From assembly GCA_041650055.1 (NCBI GenBank), contig JBAZLV010000004.1, forward strand, positions 39,194 to 103,193: a stretch of 64,000 nucleotides of DNA. The letters are read 5' to 3'. Both the position numbers and the translations under genes were made by a program. Positions 16,475 to 24,316 of the stretch are shown one piece after another. Source of the DNA: JBAZLV01 sp041650055 (GTDB lineage: Bacteria > Nitrospirota > UBA9217). Position 1 is the first letter of the stretch; each line of letters begins with the position of its first letter. Below the pieces are notes generated by a model. That model worked only from the letters and a program-made list of their open reading frames with translations. It ran no database searches and had not been told where the DNA came from.

Positions 16475-17149
16475 ATGACCGCACAAAAAGAAACAGACCT
16501 TGCAAAACTCAAGAAGGCTATTTTGAAAATGGGAAGCGCGGTCGAAGATGCGATCGGCAAATCAAACAAGGCTCTCGTGAATCGGGACTGCGACCTTGCA
16601 CGCGCCGTTATCGACGGTGATGTGGTCATCAACACGTTTGATGTGGAGATCGAGGAAGAATGCATCCGGTTCCTTGCTCTCTGGCAACCGACCGGGAGTG
16701 ATCTCCGCTTTGTTACAACGGCGATAAAAATTATCACGGATCTCGAACGGATGGGTGATCTTGCGGTTGATATTTGCGAACGGGTGGTTGAGCTATGCGA
16801 GGAGCCACCGCTCAAACCCTATATTGATCTGCCTCGCATGGCAGAAGCATCTCAAAAGATGCTCAAAGAGAGTCTCGATGCATTTCTTGCCAGGGACGCA
16901 GACCTTGCCATTCAGGTATGTACGGCTGACGATTTTGTCGACGATCTTACCAGGCAAATTTTTAACGACCTGCTCGTCTATATGCTGGAAGATCCCAAGA
17001 ATATTTCTCGTGCCGTGAGGCTGAGCTACATCACCAAATATCTTGAACGGGTGGCAGATCATGCCACCAATATCGCTGAAATGGTTGTATATATGGTGAA
17101 AGGAAAAGTTATCCGGCATATGGCGTGCGAAAATAATCGAAAATCTTGA
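16475..17149 (+). CDS. phoU: Phosphate signalling protein PhoU
   Basis: The 224-residue all-helical protein has two PhoU repeats, with the metal-binding E-x3-D-x3 and D-x3-E motifs visible as TDLERMGDLAVDICER and TKYLERVADHATNIAEM. PhoU links the Pst transporter to the PhoR/PhoB two-component system; phoR and phoB are not in this window. AAGGAGG lies 6 nt before the ATG at 16475. It is the last gene of the pst operon. Confidence 0.95.
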   Translation: MTAQKETDLAKLKKAILKMGSAVEDAIGKSNKALVNRDCDLARAVIDGDVVINTFDVEIEEECIRFLALWQPTGSDLRFVTTAIKIITDLERMGDLAVDICERVVELCEEPPLKPYIDLPRMAEASQKMLKESLDAFLARDADLAIQVCTADDFVDDLTRQIFNDLLVYMLEDPKNISRAVRLSYITKYLERVADHATNIAEMVVYMVKGKVIRHMACENNRKS

Positions 17150-17222
17150 AAAAACAGAGAAACATTCTGGCCATACAATACCATTTTAAAATGAAATCTT
17201 CTCAAAATCGCTCATAATTCAG

Positions 17223-17251
17223 TTGTTTTTTTCATGACTTGCCTTTATAAT
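17223..17251 (+). promoter_or_regulatory. Promoter of the tonB-like gene
   Basis: TTGTTT (17223-17228), a 17 nt spacer and TATAAT (17246-17251). Transcription would begin near 17258, placing the structured element at 17272-17363 in the leader. Confidence 0.65.
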
Positions 17252-17271
17252 TAAATCGACTTTAAAAAACG

Positions 17272-17363
17272 AATTATGGACACGGATGTAACCTGAAAAT
17301 TCGGGTTTTGTGATGCTGTGGATTATCCGCTCCATCACATAAATATCCGTGTCCATTTTTTTT
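17272..17363 (+). promoter_or_regulatory. Structured leader, three-way junction ending in a U-run
   Basis: The outer stem pairs ATGGACACGGAT (17276-17287) with ATCCGTGTCCAT (17345-17356), 12 perfect pairs, followed by eight T. Inside are two hairpins: AACCTGA / TCGGGTT (17290-17307) and GTGATG / CATCAC (17310-17338) with further pairing GTGG/CCGC. The T-run ends 8 nt before the ATG of the tonB-like gene. The layout is that of a terminator-type attenuator or riboswitch; I do not recognise the class. It could instead be a mobile inverted repeat or a terminator for phoU. Confidence 0.55.
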
Positions 17364-17370
17364 ATTGCCT

Positions 17371-18156
17371 ATGTTTTCTCGTTTCGATTCAAGAAAAGTT
17401 CTCATCATATCGCTTGTCATTTCCCTCGCGCTTCATATCGTGATGATTGGTGTCATGCTGTTTATTTTGAAAAAAGAGCAGCCTTCAGACGTACCGCTCT
17501 TTACTCCGGTCGATATTGTGAATCTGCCTCGTCAATCACTCCAAAAACTTCCCCCTGTTGCTCCACCGCCACCAGTGATTGACCGCATGCCGGACCGATT
17601 ACCTCCTGATAAAGTTCCTAGCCCGAAAAAATTCGGGACCAGCGATGATGTTCGGCTTCCCAAAGTACTGCCTCGCATGGGAAAACCAGAGGGATCAGAC
17701 CAGGGCAAGGATGATGGCCGCAAAGTACCGCAAAAACCTTCAGACGGGCCGCTTCCCTTCCTCACGCAACGGGACATTGATGAACTTGCTCGTAAGGGAA
17801 TGCCGGAAAGAAAACCGGGCGACGATTCCATTACCCTGGACACTGATGAATATAAGTTTATTTCGTATAATCGCTGGCTTAAAATCAAGGTCGAGAGCGT
17901 TCTCAAATATCCCGAACTTGCCGCGGTATCGGGATACCAGGGAACACTGTACATTAAGTTCGATATCTTGAAAAATGGATCACTTGGCAATCTGGAATTA
18001 TTAAAATCATCCGGATATAAAATTCTTGACGATGAAGCATTGCGCGCAATTCGCGATTCAGCACCTTTCCAGCCGCTTCCCAGTGAATGGAATATGGATC
18101 GCTATCCAATACGTGCGGCGGTCATTTTCTATCTTGGCGTGGGGTACGTACGATGA
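17371..18156 (+). CDS. TonB-family energy-transducer-like protein
   Basis: The 261-residue protein has one N-terminal transmembrane span (VLIISLVISLALHIVMIGVM). A long proline-rich middle (about residues 45-145) follows, and a TonB C-terminal domain (about 165-261, GYQGTLYIKFDILKNGSLGN, DDEALRAIRDSAPFQPLP). TonB couples the inner-membrane proton gradient to outer-membrane receptors; ExbB, ExbD and a receptor are absent here, so it may act in another TonB-like role. The ATG at 17371 has no ribosome site and directly follows a U-run. The stop overlaps the next start (ATGA). Confidence 0.8.
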   Translation: MFSRFDSRKVLIISLVISLALHIVMIGVMLFILKKEQPSDVPLFTPVDIVNLPRQSLQKLPPVAPPPPVIDRMPDRLPPDKVPSPKKFGTSDDVRLPKVLPRMGKPEGSDQGKDDGRKVPQKPSDGPLPFLTQRDIDELARKGMPERKPGDDSITLDTDEYKFISYNRWLKIKVESVLKYPELAAVSGYQGTLYIKFDILKNGSLGNLELLKSSGYKILDDEALRAIRDSAPFQPLPSEWNMDRYPIRAAVIFYLGVGYVR

Positions 18157-19349
18157 TCGATCTTGTTAAAATAGGCTCCGTCTTTCTGATTATTGTGCTG
18201 CTTCTCAGGTTTCGCTGGAACCTGGGGCTCGTGATGTTCATCGGCTCCATTCTCCTGGGTACGCTCTATCTACTTGATCCCCTCCGTCAGGCAACTGTTA
18301 TTCTTAAGGCCAGTGTTGATTTAGAAACCTTGAATCTCATAGCAGGGCTGCTGTTCATTATGGTTCTTGAAAATATCATCCGTAAGCGCGGCGTCCTGAA
18401 ACGAATGATGGAAGCAGTGGTGAACGTTGCACAAGACCGGCGCATCGCCATGGCAGTGCTTCCTGCGGTGATCGGTCTTCTGCCGTCTGCCGGCGGTGCA
18501 GTCTTCTCCGCTCCCATGGTTCAGGAAGCCGCAGCTACCGTGGCGGTGACTCCTGAACGCAAGGCGTTCATCAACTACTGGTTCCGGCATATCTGGGAAT
18601 ACGTGTCTCCGCTCTATCCGGGTGCCATTCTTGCTGCTGCAATCATGCAGATATCGCTCTCACAGTTTTTGCTCTTTCAAGTTCCTTTTTCAATTGCCGT
18701 AGTTGCAGTTGGAGCGCTGCTCGGCTTTCGCGGAATTCCAGAGAGTAGCATAGAAGGAAAACGGGATGCACAGGAATTTAAGGCACTCGCAGCTACCATG
18801 ATTCCGATTCTTGCATCCGTTATTCTGGTTGTTGTGTTCAAGATACCGCTCGCATTCTCCATGGCAGCAGTCGTTATTGCATTGTTGTTCTTTTATCGCT
18901 ACTCATTCAGAGATATGAAAACAACACTACAGGAAAGCATTTCATGGAATATGACGCTCATGGTAGTTGGTATCATGATTTTTAAAGGCATGCTCGATGC
19001 CACAGGTTCGATAGAAGCGTTACCTCCCTTTTTTAAGGCAAGCGGATTACCTTCTGAAGTTGTCCTCTTTGCGCTCCCCTTTTTTGCTGGACTTTTGACC
19101 GGCCATACGGTTGGTTATGTAGGATCAACATTTCCGATTCTTGTTGCCATGCTTGGAGGACAGGCGGATGTCCCATCCATGGCATTTGCATTTGCAAGCG
19201 GATTTGCCGGGGTCATGCTTTCGCCAACACATCTTTGTTTCGTCCTGACAGTAAAATATTTTAAGGCTGACATGGCAGTCATGTACCGTCTTCTCTGGCT
19301 CCCGGTATCCCTGGTTTTTCTCGTAGCTCTGATACGGTTATGGGTTTAG
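18153..19349 (+). CDS. DUF401-family membrane permease
   Basis: The 398-residue integral membrane protein has about ten hydrophobic spans and the conserved segment LPAVIGLLPSAGGAVFSAPM, with FINYWFRHIWEYVSPLYPG and a C-terminal HTVGYVGSTFPI. This matches DUF401, a family related to the ion-transporter superfamily; the substrate is unknown. Its start overlaps the tonB-like stop by 4 nt, so the two are coupled. Confidence 0.8.
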   Translation: MIDLVKIGSVFLIIVLLLRFRWNLGLVMFIGSILLGTLYLLDPLRQATVILKASVDLETLNLIAGLLFIMVLENIIRKRGVLKRMMEAVVNVAQDRRIAMAVLPAVIGLLPSAGGAVFSAPMVQEAAATVAVTPERKAFINYWFRHIWEYVSPLYPGAILAAAIMQISLSQFLLFQVPFSIAVVAVGALLGFRGIPESSIEGKRDAQEFKALAATMIPILASVILVVVFKIPLAFSMAAVVIALLFFYRYSFRDMKTTLQESISWNMTLMVVGIMIFKGMLDATGSIEALPPFFKASGLPSEVVLFALPFFAGLLTGHTVGYVGSTFPILVAMLGGQADVPSMAFAFASGFAGVMLSPTHLCFVLTVKYFKADMAVMYRLLWLPVSLVFLVALIRLWV

Positions 19350-19356
19350 ATGGCAA

Positions 19357-19440
19357 ACGGTAACCACCGATTAACACTGATTAGCACAGATAAAAATCTT
19401 TATCTGTGAGTATTTTACCGTGTTGATCCGTGGTTATCTA
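19357..19440. repeat. ACCACNGATNAACACNGAT inverted repeat
   Basis: An imperfect 80 bp palindrome: accaccgattaacactgatt on the left matches the complement of gtgttgatccgtggttat on the right, around ATAAAAATCTTTATC. Related segments occur at 47293-47342 and 58430-58507. It lies just before the GNAT gene. Confidence 0.65.
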
Positions 19441-19462
19441 CTAGGTGTTAGGAGAGCAAATC

Positions 19463-19918
19463 ATGCACATCGAGTTTAAAACAGGCGTTCAGAACATGCA
19501 TTTTGATGCCGTGACGTGGTGGTTAGCAGAAACGTACTGGTCTCCAGGAATTACCAAAGAGGAAGTCATGTATGGTGCTCAAAATTCGAGCCTCGTTGTT
19601 GGCGGATTTGATGAAGCAGGAGAACAGCGGAGCTATATGCGGGTCGTTTCCGACAAAGTGCGATTCGCGTATGTCCTCGATGTCATTGTACATCCAGAAT
19701 ATAGAAAGCGCGGTATCGGGAAAGCCATGGTAGCCTTTGCCATGCAGCATCCGGATCTGCAACTGGTGTATCAATGGCTTTTGCGAACACGGGATGCGCA
19801 GAATGTATACACGCGTTTAGGATTTAAAACCATGGAAAATACGTGTAATTGGATGATGATCCGGAATGAACGGCCAGACAGGCGCATCTTCTCTTTAAGG
19901 GAGAATAAAAATGGATAA
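19463..19918 (+). CDS. GNAT-family N-acetyltransferase
   Basis: The 151-residue protein has the GNAT acetyl-CoA motif: DVIVHPEYRKRGIGKAMVAFA (the R-x2-G-x-G/A type loop RKRGIGKA) and a C-terminal YTRLGFKTMENTCNWM. The acceptor is unknown. AGGAGA lies 8 nt before the ATG at 19463. The end overlaps the FAH-family start by 8 nt, so they form a small operon. Confidence 0.85.
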   Translation: MHIEFKTGVQNMHFDAVTWWLAETYWSPGITKEEVMYGAQNSSLVVGGFDEAGEQRSYMRVVSDKVRFAYVLDVIVHPEYRKRGIGKAMVAFAMQHPDLQLVYQWLLRTRDAQNVYTRLGFKTMENTCNWMMIRNERPDRRIFSLRENKNG

Positions 19919-20546
19919 TCAGCAAAGCATCAACAGAGTTTTTTGCATCGGTCTTAATTATCGTGAACATATCAGCGAATTGTCATTTACCATGCCTACG
20001 ACCCCTGTTATTTTTATGAAACCTGCATCGTGTGTCATTGGTCCCGGGGAAGACATTCATTTCCCTGCTCATGGCAAAGATTTTCAGCATGAAGTGGAAC
20101 TCGTCGTTAAAGTTGGCAAAAAAGGAAAACCGCAGACACCACACGAAGCCCACGCAATGATCGATTCCCTTACAATCGGGCTTGATCTCACCCTGCGCGA
20201 TCTTCAAAATGATCTCCGGAAACAAGGCATGCCATGGGAAATTTCAAAAGCATTTGAACAGAGCGCACCAATCGGGACATTCATTCCTTACACATCTTCC
20301 CTGAATCTTCAGAATATTCCATTCAGGTGTACGGTCAATGGAAAAGAACGACAAAAAGGAAATACACAAAGCATGTTGTTTGGCATAGATGACCTGCTTG
20401 TGCAGATTAGCACCATCTGGACGCTTCTGCCGGGTGATATCGTTTTCACGGGAACTCCCCCGGGGGTTGGGCCGCTTGCGATTGGAGATGTGGTCGAGAT
20501 CGAAAGTGATCTGATTGGAAAATTTTCCTGGAAGATTGTGGAGTAG
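19911..20546 (+). CDS. Fumarylacetoacetate hydrolase-family protein
   Basis: The 211-residue enzyme matches the FAH family: VFCIGLNYREHISE, PVIFMKPASCVIGPG, the metal-site segment HEVELVVKVG, GLDLTLRDLQ and VFTGTPPGVGPL. Members cleave acylpyruvates, decarboxylate oxaloacetate or open 2-oxo-hept-3-ene rings; the substrate here is not clear. The acidic metal ligands (E-x-E and D) are present, so it is probably active. Confidence 0.9.
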   Translation: MDNQQSINRVFCIGLNYREHISELSFTMPTTPVIFMKPASCVIGPGEDIHFPAHGKDFQHEVELVVKVGKKGKPQTPHEAHAMIDSLTIGLDLTLRDLQNDLRKQGMPWEISKAFEQSAPIGTFIPYTSSLNLQNIPFRCTVNGKERQKGNTQSMLFGIDDLLVQISTIWTLLPGDIVFTGTPPGVGPLAIGDVVEIESDLIGKFSWKIVE

Positions 20547-20549
20547 AGT

Positions 20550-20795
20550 TCAGAGTTCAGAGTTTAATTGGGTTTGCTCTAACGCAGTGAGGACGTGCTT
20601 TATTTTTTCTCGAGCCAAGCGTTTTTGCTCGGGAAGATGCTTGTATTCTTCAAGCATCTTTCGTGATTCAAGAAGCTCCTGCTCTAGATCATGAACACGT
20701 ATTGAGAGTTCCTTGTTTTGAGTCACCAGTGATCTGACTCTTTTTTCAATTTCTCCAAATCGTGCTTCTAGATCGTGTACATGGATTTTTTTCAT
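20550..20795 (-). CDS. Small coiled-coil protein (ZapB/SlyX-like in shape)
   Basis: The 81-residue protein is almost entirely heptad-repeat coiled coil (HDLEARFGEIEKRVRSLV, ELSIRVHDLEQELLESRKML). It has the size and shape of ZapB or SlyX-type proteins but no firm sequence match. It lies 28 nt after the lytic transglycosylase on the same strand, which suggests cotranscription. Confidence 0.65.
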   Translation of the reverse strand: MKKIHVHDLEARFGEIEKRVRSLVTQNKELSIRVHDLEQELLESRKMLEEYKHLPEQKRLAREKIKHVLTALEQTQLNSEL

Positions 20796-20823
20796 GGTAT
20801 ATTCCTATTAATGAAGCGATCAT

Positions 20824-23205
20824 TTAATCCATAGTAAGAGCGGTTTTTGCATGTTGCAAAGGCATAAACATCGCCTCCTGATTTCCCGACTTGCCGTATA
20901 TCCTCCGGTATTCACCGTAATTCCTGAGTATTTTTTTCACATAGCCGCGTGTTTCAGAAAAAGGAATAGATTCCACAAACACATCCCAATCCGTAATCGG
21001 TTCGTTTTTCTTGATCCATCCGGCAACTGCCTCAGGTCCCGCATTGTATGCAGCAGCTGCAAAAAAAACATTACCATTGAACCGTTTCAAAAGCGAGCTC
21101 ATATACCACGATCCGATATTAATTCCTACATCAGGGTCGAACAGCTTGCCTCTATCAAAACTCTTGAGGTTGATGGTTTTCGCAACCTGAACACCGGTCG
21201 ATGGCATGACCTGCATGATCCCCCGTGCTCCTGCAGGAGAAAGCGCAGCTGCATTAAACTGGCTTTCCTCCCGAATAATGGCTGCAATGAAATAGGGGTC
21301 CAGGTGGTACTGTCTGGAATAGGAGGCAATGGAATCCCAATATGCCTGGGGATAGGCAAGATACCAGAGATCATCGGGCACATTTTTTCTTGGAGCCTCA
21401 AGATACCGGTCATAATGTCGGAGAACTAACACATGGGAACGGTAATAATCCCCCAGCTCAAAAAAGGCTTTGCTCAATCCGATGAGCATTCCTCGTTTTC
21501 CCTGAAGTTTTCCCTGAAGCAGGGCAAGCTCGGACGCAGCTTCTTTTTTCATGTTAAGATGCATAAGCTCAAGAATTTTTTTAAACAACGGCTCTTCGGT
21601 CAATAATTTTCTGGTTTCTTCGGTCCAGGCAGGGGGGATATCGTCCGTTTGATAAGAATACAAAGGATCATCAGGACAGCTGCTGTCAACACACAATGCC
21701 GGCTCCAGAACCTCTTTTACTGAAACCGTTTTACTTTGTACTGTCTGAAGAGCAGCAATACGCTCCTGTGCCCGATATCCGTAATAGGTATAAGTCCCTC
21801 GTTTCAATACATGCTGATAGTATGCTCGTGCACCAGAAACATTTCCCTGCTTTTCAGCTATTTTCCCCTGCCAGTAACGTGCCTGATTAACCAGAAAGGA
21901 ATGAGGATAGGAGGCAACCAGTTCTTGCAGTATCCGCTCGGCTTTTTTATAATCTTCTATTGCATAATATCTCCAAGCTTGCCACCATAACGCGCTGTCG
22001 GCAAACCTGCTTTCCGGATACTCTTGTGCGAGCCGGTTATAGGCAGCCAGCGATTCGTTCCATTCTCCCGTTTCCCGGTAAATATTCCCAGTCAAAAAAA
22101 GCGCGTCATCAGCCCATTCACTGTCAGGATAGTTTTCAAGAAGTTCGGAAAAGCGTTCGATTCCCGCTGTCCATTCTCCTCGTTTACTATATGATCTCCC
22201 GATCCAATATAATGCTTCTGGAACTCGTGGATCGGAAGGGTTTCTTCGAATCATCGACTCGAGAAGTGAGGCGGCTTCTTTCCTTTTTCCGATATGAAAC
22301 GAAGCAATACCCGTACGGAAAAGAACCTCATTTCGGAAAGAAAATCCGGGATCACGATCAAGAAGCTGGTTTAATGTTTCAATGGCTTTCCCATATTGCT
22401 GTAAGCGATAAAGAGTCTTCCCCCGTTCAAACAGCTCTTCAGAACTGGCTTCCGGAATTTTCCACCCCTCGGCTTGAAATCGGGCGAGTTCCTGGTCAAC
22501 CTCCTGATCAACGCCATTTCCCGGATATGCGGTCCACACGTGTCGATATACTTCTACTGCCTCGGGAATTCTCTCTTGCTGTATCAGGCATCGTGCGAAG
22601 CGTAAGCCGGCCTCGGGAGCTAAATCGGAACGAGGGTGATCATGCAGAAACTTTTTGAAAATCGTTCCCGATTCTTCATACTTACTCATTTCAAAAAGCG
22701 CCTTCCCTCTCTGAAATGCCGCAGGGGTTACCAGAGAACTTTTGGGATAATCATGAATGAGCTGGCGGTACCCTGCTTCTGCATCCGCATACCGCTGATT
22801 TGAAAACTGATAGTCAGCGAACAGAAACATCGCATAGTCTGCAAGCAGCCGATATTCACTCGTGACCTGAAGCATGGCAGCCTTTGCTTCTTCTTGCATG
22901 TCCATCTTGATCCGGACTTTTTCAGTCAGAAACAATGCCCGCCGGGCCCAAGGCGTATCCGGATATTCATGCATGATCTGCGACAGGAAAGGAAGAGCCT
23001 CTGCCGGATGATTTGATTCATAGGCGTCGATCGCACTCTTGAGCAAATAGGAGGGAGAGGACGAAGAACTGTTTTTTTCAGTAAATGATGATAAAAATGG
23101 CGTCAAAGAATCTGAAGATTTTTTAAGAGCGGTAGTATGCTCTTCTCCGCAGGACCATGCGAGAAAAAGAGCACAGAAGAATATCAACAGTTGCATGATT
23201 CGCAT
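20824..23205 (-). CDS. slt: TPR-containing soluble lytic transglycosylase, lipoprotein
   Basis: The 793-residue protein starts with a lipoprotein-type signal (lipobox near FLAWSC). Tandem TPR-like repeats cover about residues 60-560. A C-terminal SLT domain has the catalytic Glu in IIREESQFNAAALSPAGARG, then IMQVMPSTG and AAAYNAGPEAVAGW. It cleaves the glycan strand of peptidoglycan with formation of 1,6-anhydro ends. The ATG at 23205 is preferred because it begins the signal sequence; the longer frame has no family match. A strong promoter lies about 20 nt upstream. It is followed by a small coiled-coil gene. Confidence 0.92.
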   Translation of the reverse strand: MRIMQLLIFFCALFLAWSCGEEHTTALKKSSDSLTPFLSSFTEKNSSSSSPSYLLKSAIDAYESNHPAEALPFLSQIMHEYPDTPWARRALFLTEKVRIKMDMQEEAKAAMLQVTSEYRLLADYAMFLFADYQFSNQRYADAEAGYRQLIHDYPKSSLVTPAAFQRGKALFEMSKYEESGTIFKKFLHDHPRSDLAPEAGLRFARCLIQQERIPEAVEVYRHVWTAYPGNGVDQEVDQELARFQAEGWKIPEASSEELFERGKTLYRLQQYGKAIETLNQLLDRDPGFSFRNEVLFRTGIASFHIGKRKEAASLLESMIRRNPSDPRVPEALYWIGRSYSKRGEWTAGIERFSELLENYPDSEWADDALFLTGNIYRETGEWNESLAAYNRLAQEYPESRFADSALWWQAWRYYAIEDYKKAERILQELVASYPHSFLVNQARYWQGKIAEKQGNVSGARAYYQHVLKRGTYTYYGYRAQERIAALQTVQSKTVSVKEVLEPALCVDSSCPDDPLYSYQTDDIPPAWTEETRKLLTEEPLFKKILELMHLNMKKEAASELALLQGKLQGKRGMLIGLSKAFFELGDYYRSHVLVLRHYDRYLEAPRKNVPDDLWYLAYPQAYWDSIASYSRQYHLDPYFIAAIIREESQFNAAALSPAGARGIMQVMPSTGVQVAKTINLKSFDRGKLFDPDVGINIGSWYMSSLLKRFNGNVFFAAAAYNAGPEAVAGWIKKNEPITDWDVFVESIPFSETRGYVKKILRNYGEYRRIYGKSGNQEAMFMPLQHAKTALTMD

Positions 23206-23232
23206 AGATGGGGAATTCTCTCCTCGGTTACT

Positions 23233-23261
23233 ATCATATAGCCGCTTCGCGTTTGTGTCAA
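23233..23261 (-). promoter_or_regulatory. Promoter of slt
   Basis: TTGACA (23256-23261), a 17 nt spacer and TATGAT (23233-23238) read leftward. Transcription would start near 23226, giving a 20 nt leader. Confidence 0.75.
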
Positions 23262-23307
23262 TAGAAGTGTAGAATGAAAAGAATAAGATCGGAAAGTAAA
23301 GACTCAA

Positions 23308-23346
23308 TAAAAATGCCGTCACATTTTAATAACGTGACGGCATTAT
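23308..23346 (-). terminator. Rho-independent terminator after secF
   Basis: A 12 bp stem (TAATGCCGTCAC / GTGACGGCATTT on the minus strand; AAATGCCGTCAC at 23311-23322) followed leftward by TTTTATTG. It ends the argS-tgt-yajC-secD-secF direction. Confidence 0.85.
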
Positions 23347-23364
23347 CAGAAAACACGAGATGCT

Positions 23365-24273
23365 TTATTTGGTAATCAATCTTCCTCCGGTTTTGCTATG
23401 CCATACTACGAGGAGCGGACTTGCAACAAAAACGGAAGAATACGTTCCGATGATCACACCCATAAGAAGTGCCAGCGAGAAGTAATGAAGCACTTCCCCG
23501 CCAAATAAAACGAGCGCGACAAGCACCAGCGCAACGGTAAGGGTAGTGATAACCGTCCGAGACAGCACCTCATTGATGCTTTGATTTACCAGTTTGGGAA
23601 GTGGTTCCCGCCTGTTTTGTTTCAGATTCTCCCGAATACGGTCGAAAATCACGACCGTGTCTGTAAGCGAATACCCTGCCAAGGTAAGCAGCGCAGTGAT
23701 AATGAGCAAATTGATTTCATAATTCAGAATATAAAAAATTCCGAGCACCGCAAGCACGTCATGCATGGTAGCCATGGCAGCAGCAACACCGAACTTGAAT
23801 TCGAAACGGAAGGCAATATAGAGAATAATTGCCAGGATCGAGACGGTAATGGCAACCAGCGCATCGCGCTGAAGCGATTTCCCGATAACCGGTCCGATTT
23901 CTTCAATGCTGACCACTTCAAAGGGATTATTCGGAAACTCCTTGGTAAACATTGACTGGATTTTTTCGGATGTTCCCTCGGATTCACGCACTTTAATCAG
24001 TATCCTTTTCCCGTCTTCTCCTACCTGCTGGACACTCGCACCAGGAAAACCATTTTTTTCCAGAAGAGTGCGTGCAGTATCAAGAGGAACATTTTGCTGA
24101 AAGCCGAGTTGTACGGTTGTTCCTCCGACAAAATCGATCCCCAGGTTCGCTTTCCCCCTTCCGATCTGGATCAGACAAAGAATCCCCAGGAGAATAAAGA
24201 AGCCTGAAATAGCAAACGAGATATTTTTCTGTCCCATAAAGTCTATTTTTGTTTTATGCAAAATTTGCAGCAT
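23365..24273 (-). CDS. secF: Protein translocase subunit SecF
   Basis: The 302-residue membrane protein has six spans, with the SecF signatures NLGIDFVGGTTVQLGF and, in the RND part, IAFRFEFKFGVAAAMATMHD and YSLTDTVVIFDRIREN. With SecD and YajC it pulls proteins through SecYEG using the proton gradient. GGAGGG lies 5 nt before the ATG at 24273. It follows secD by 43 nt. Confidence 0.97.
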   Translation of the reverse strand: MLQILHKTKIDFMGQKNISFAISGFFILLGILCLIQIGRGKANLGIDFVGGTTVQLGFQQNVPLDTARTLLEKNGFPGASVQQVGEDGKRILIKVRESEGTSEKIQSMFTKEFPNNPFEVVSIEEIGPVIGKSLQRDALVAITVSILAIILYIAFRFEFKFGVAAAMATMHDVLAVLGIFYILNYEINLLIITALLTLAGYSLTDTVVIFDRIRENLKQNRREPLPKLVNQSINEVLSRTVITTLTVALVLVALVLFGGEVLHYFSLALLMGVIIGTYSSVFVASPLLVVWHSKTGGRLITK

Positions 24274-24316
24274 GTGACCCTCCAAAATCTTGGTCTTCTT
24301 TTAATTTCAGAATTGT

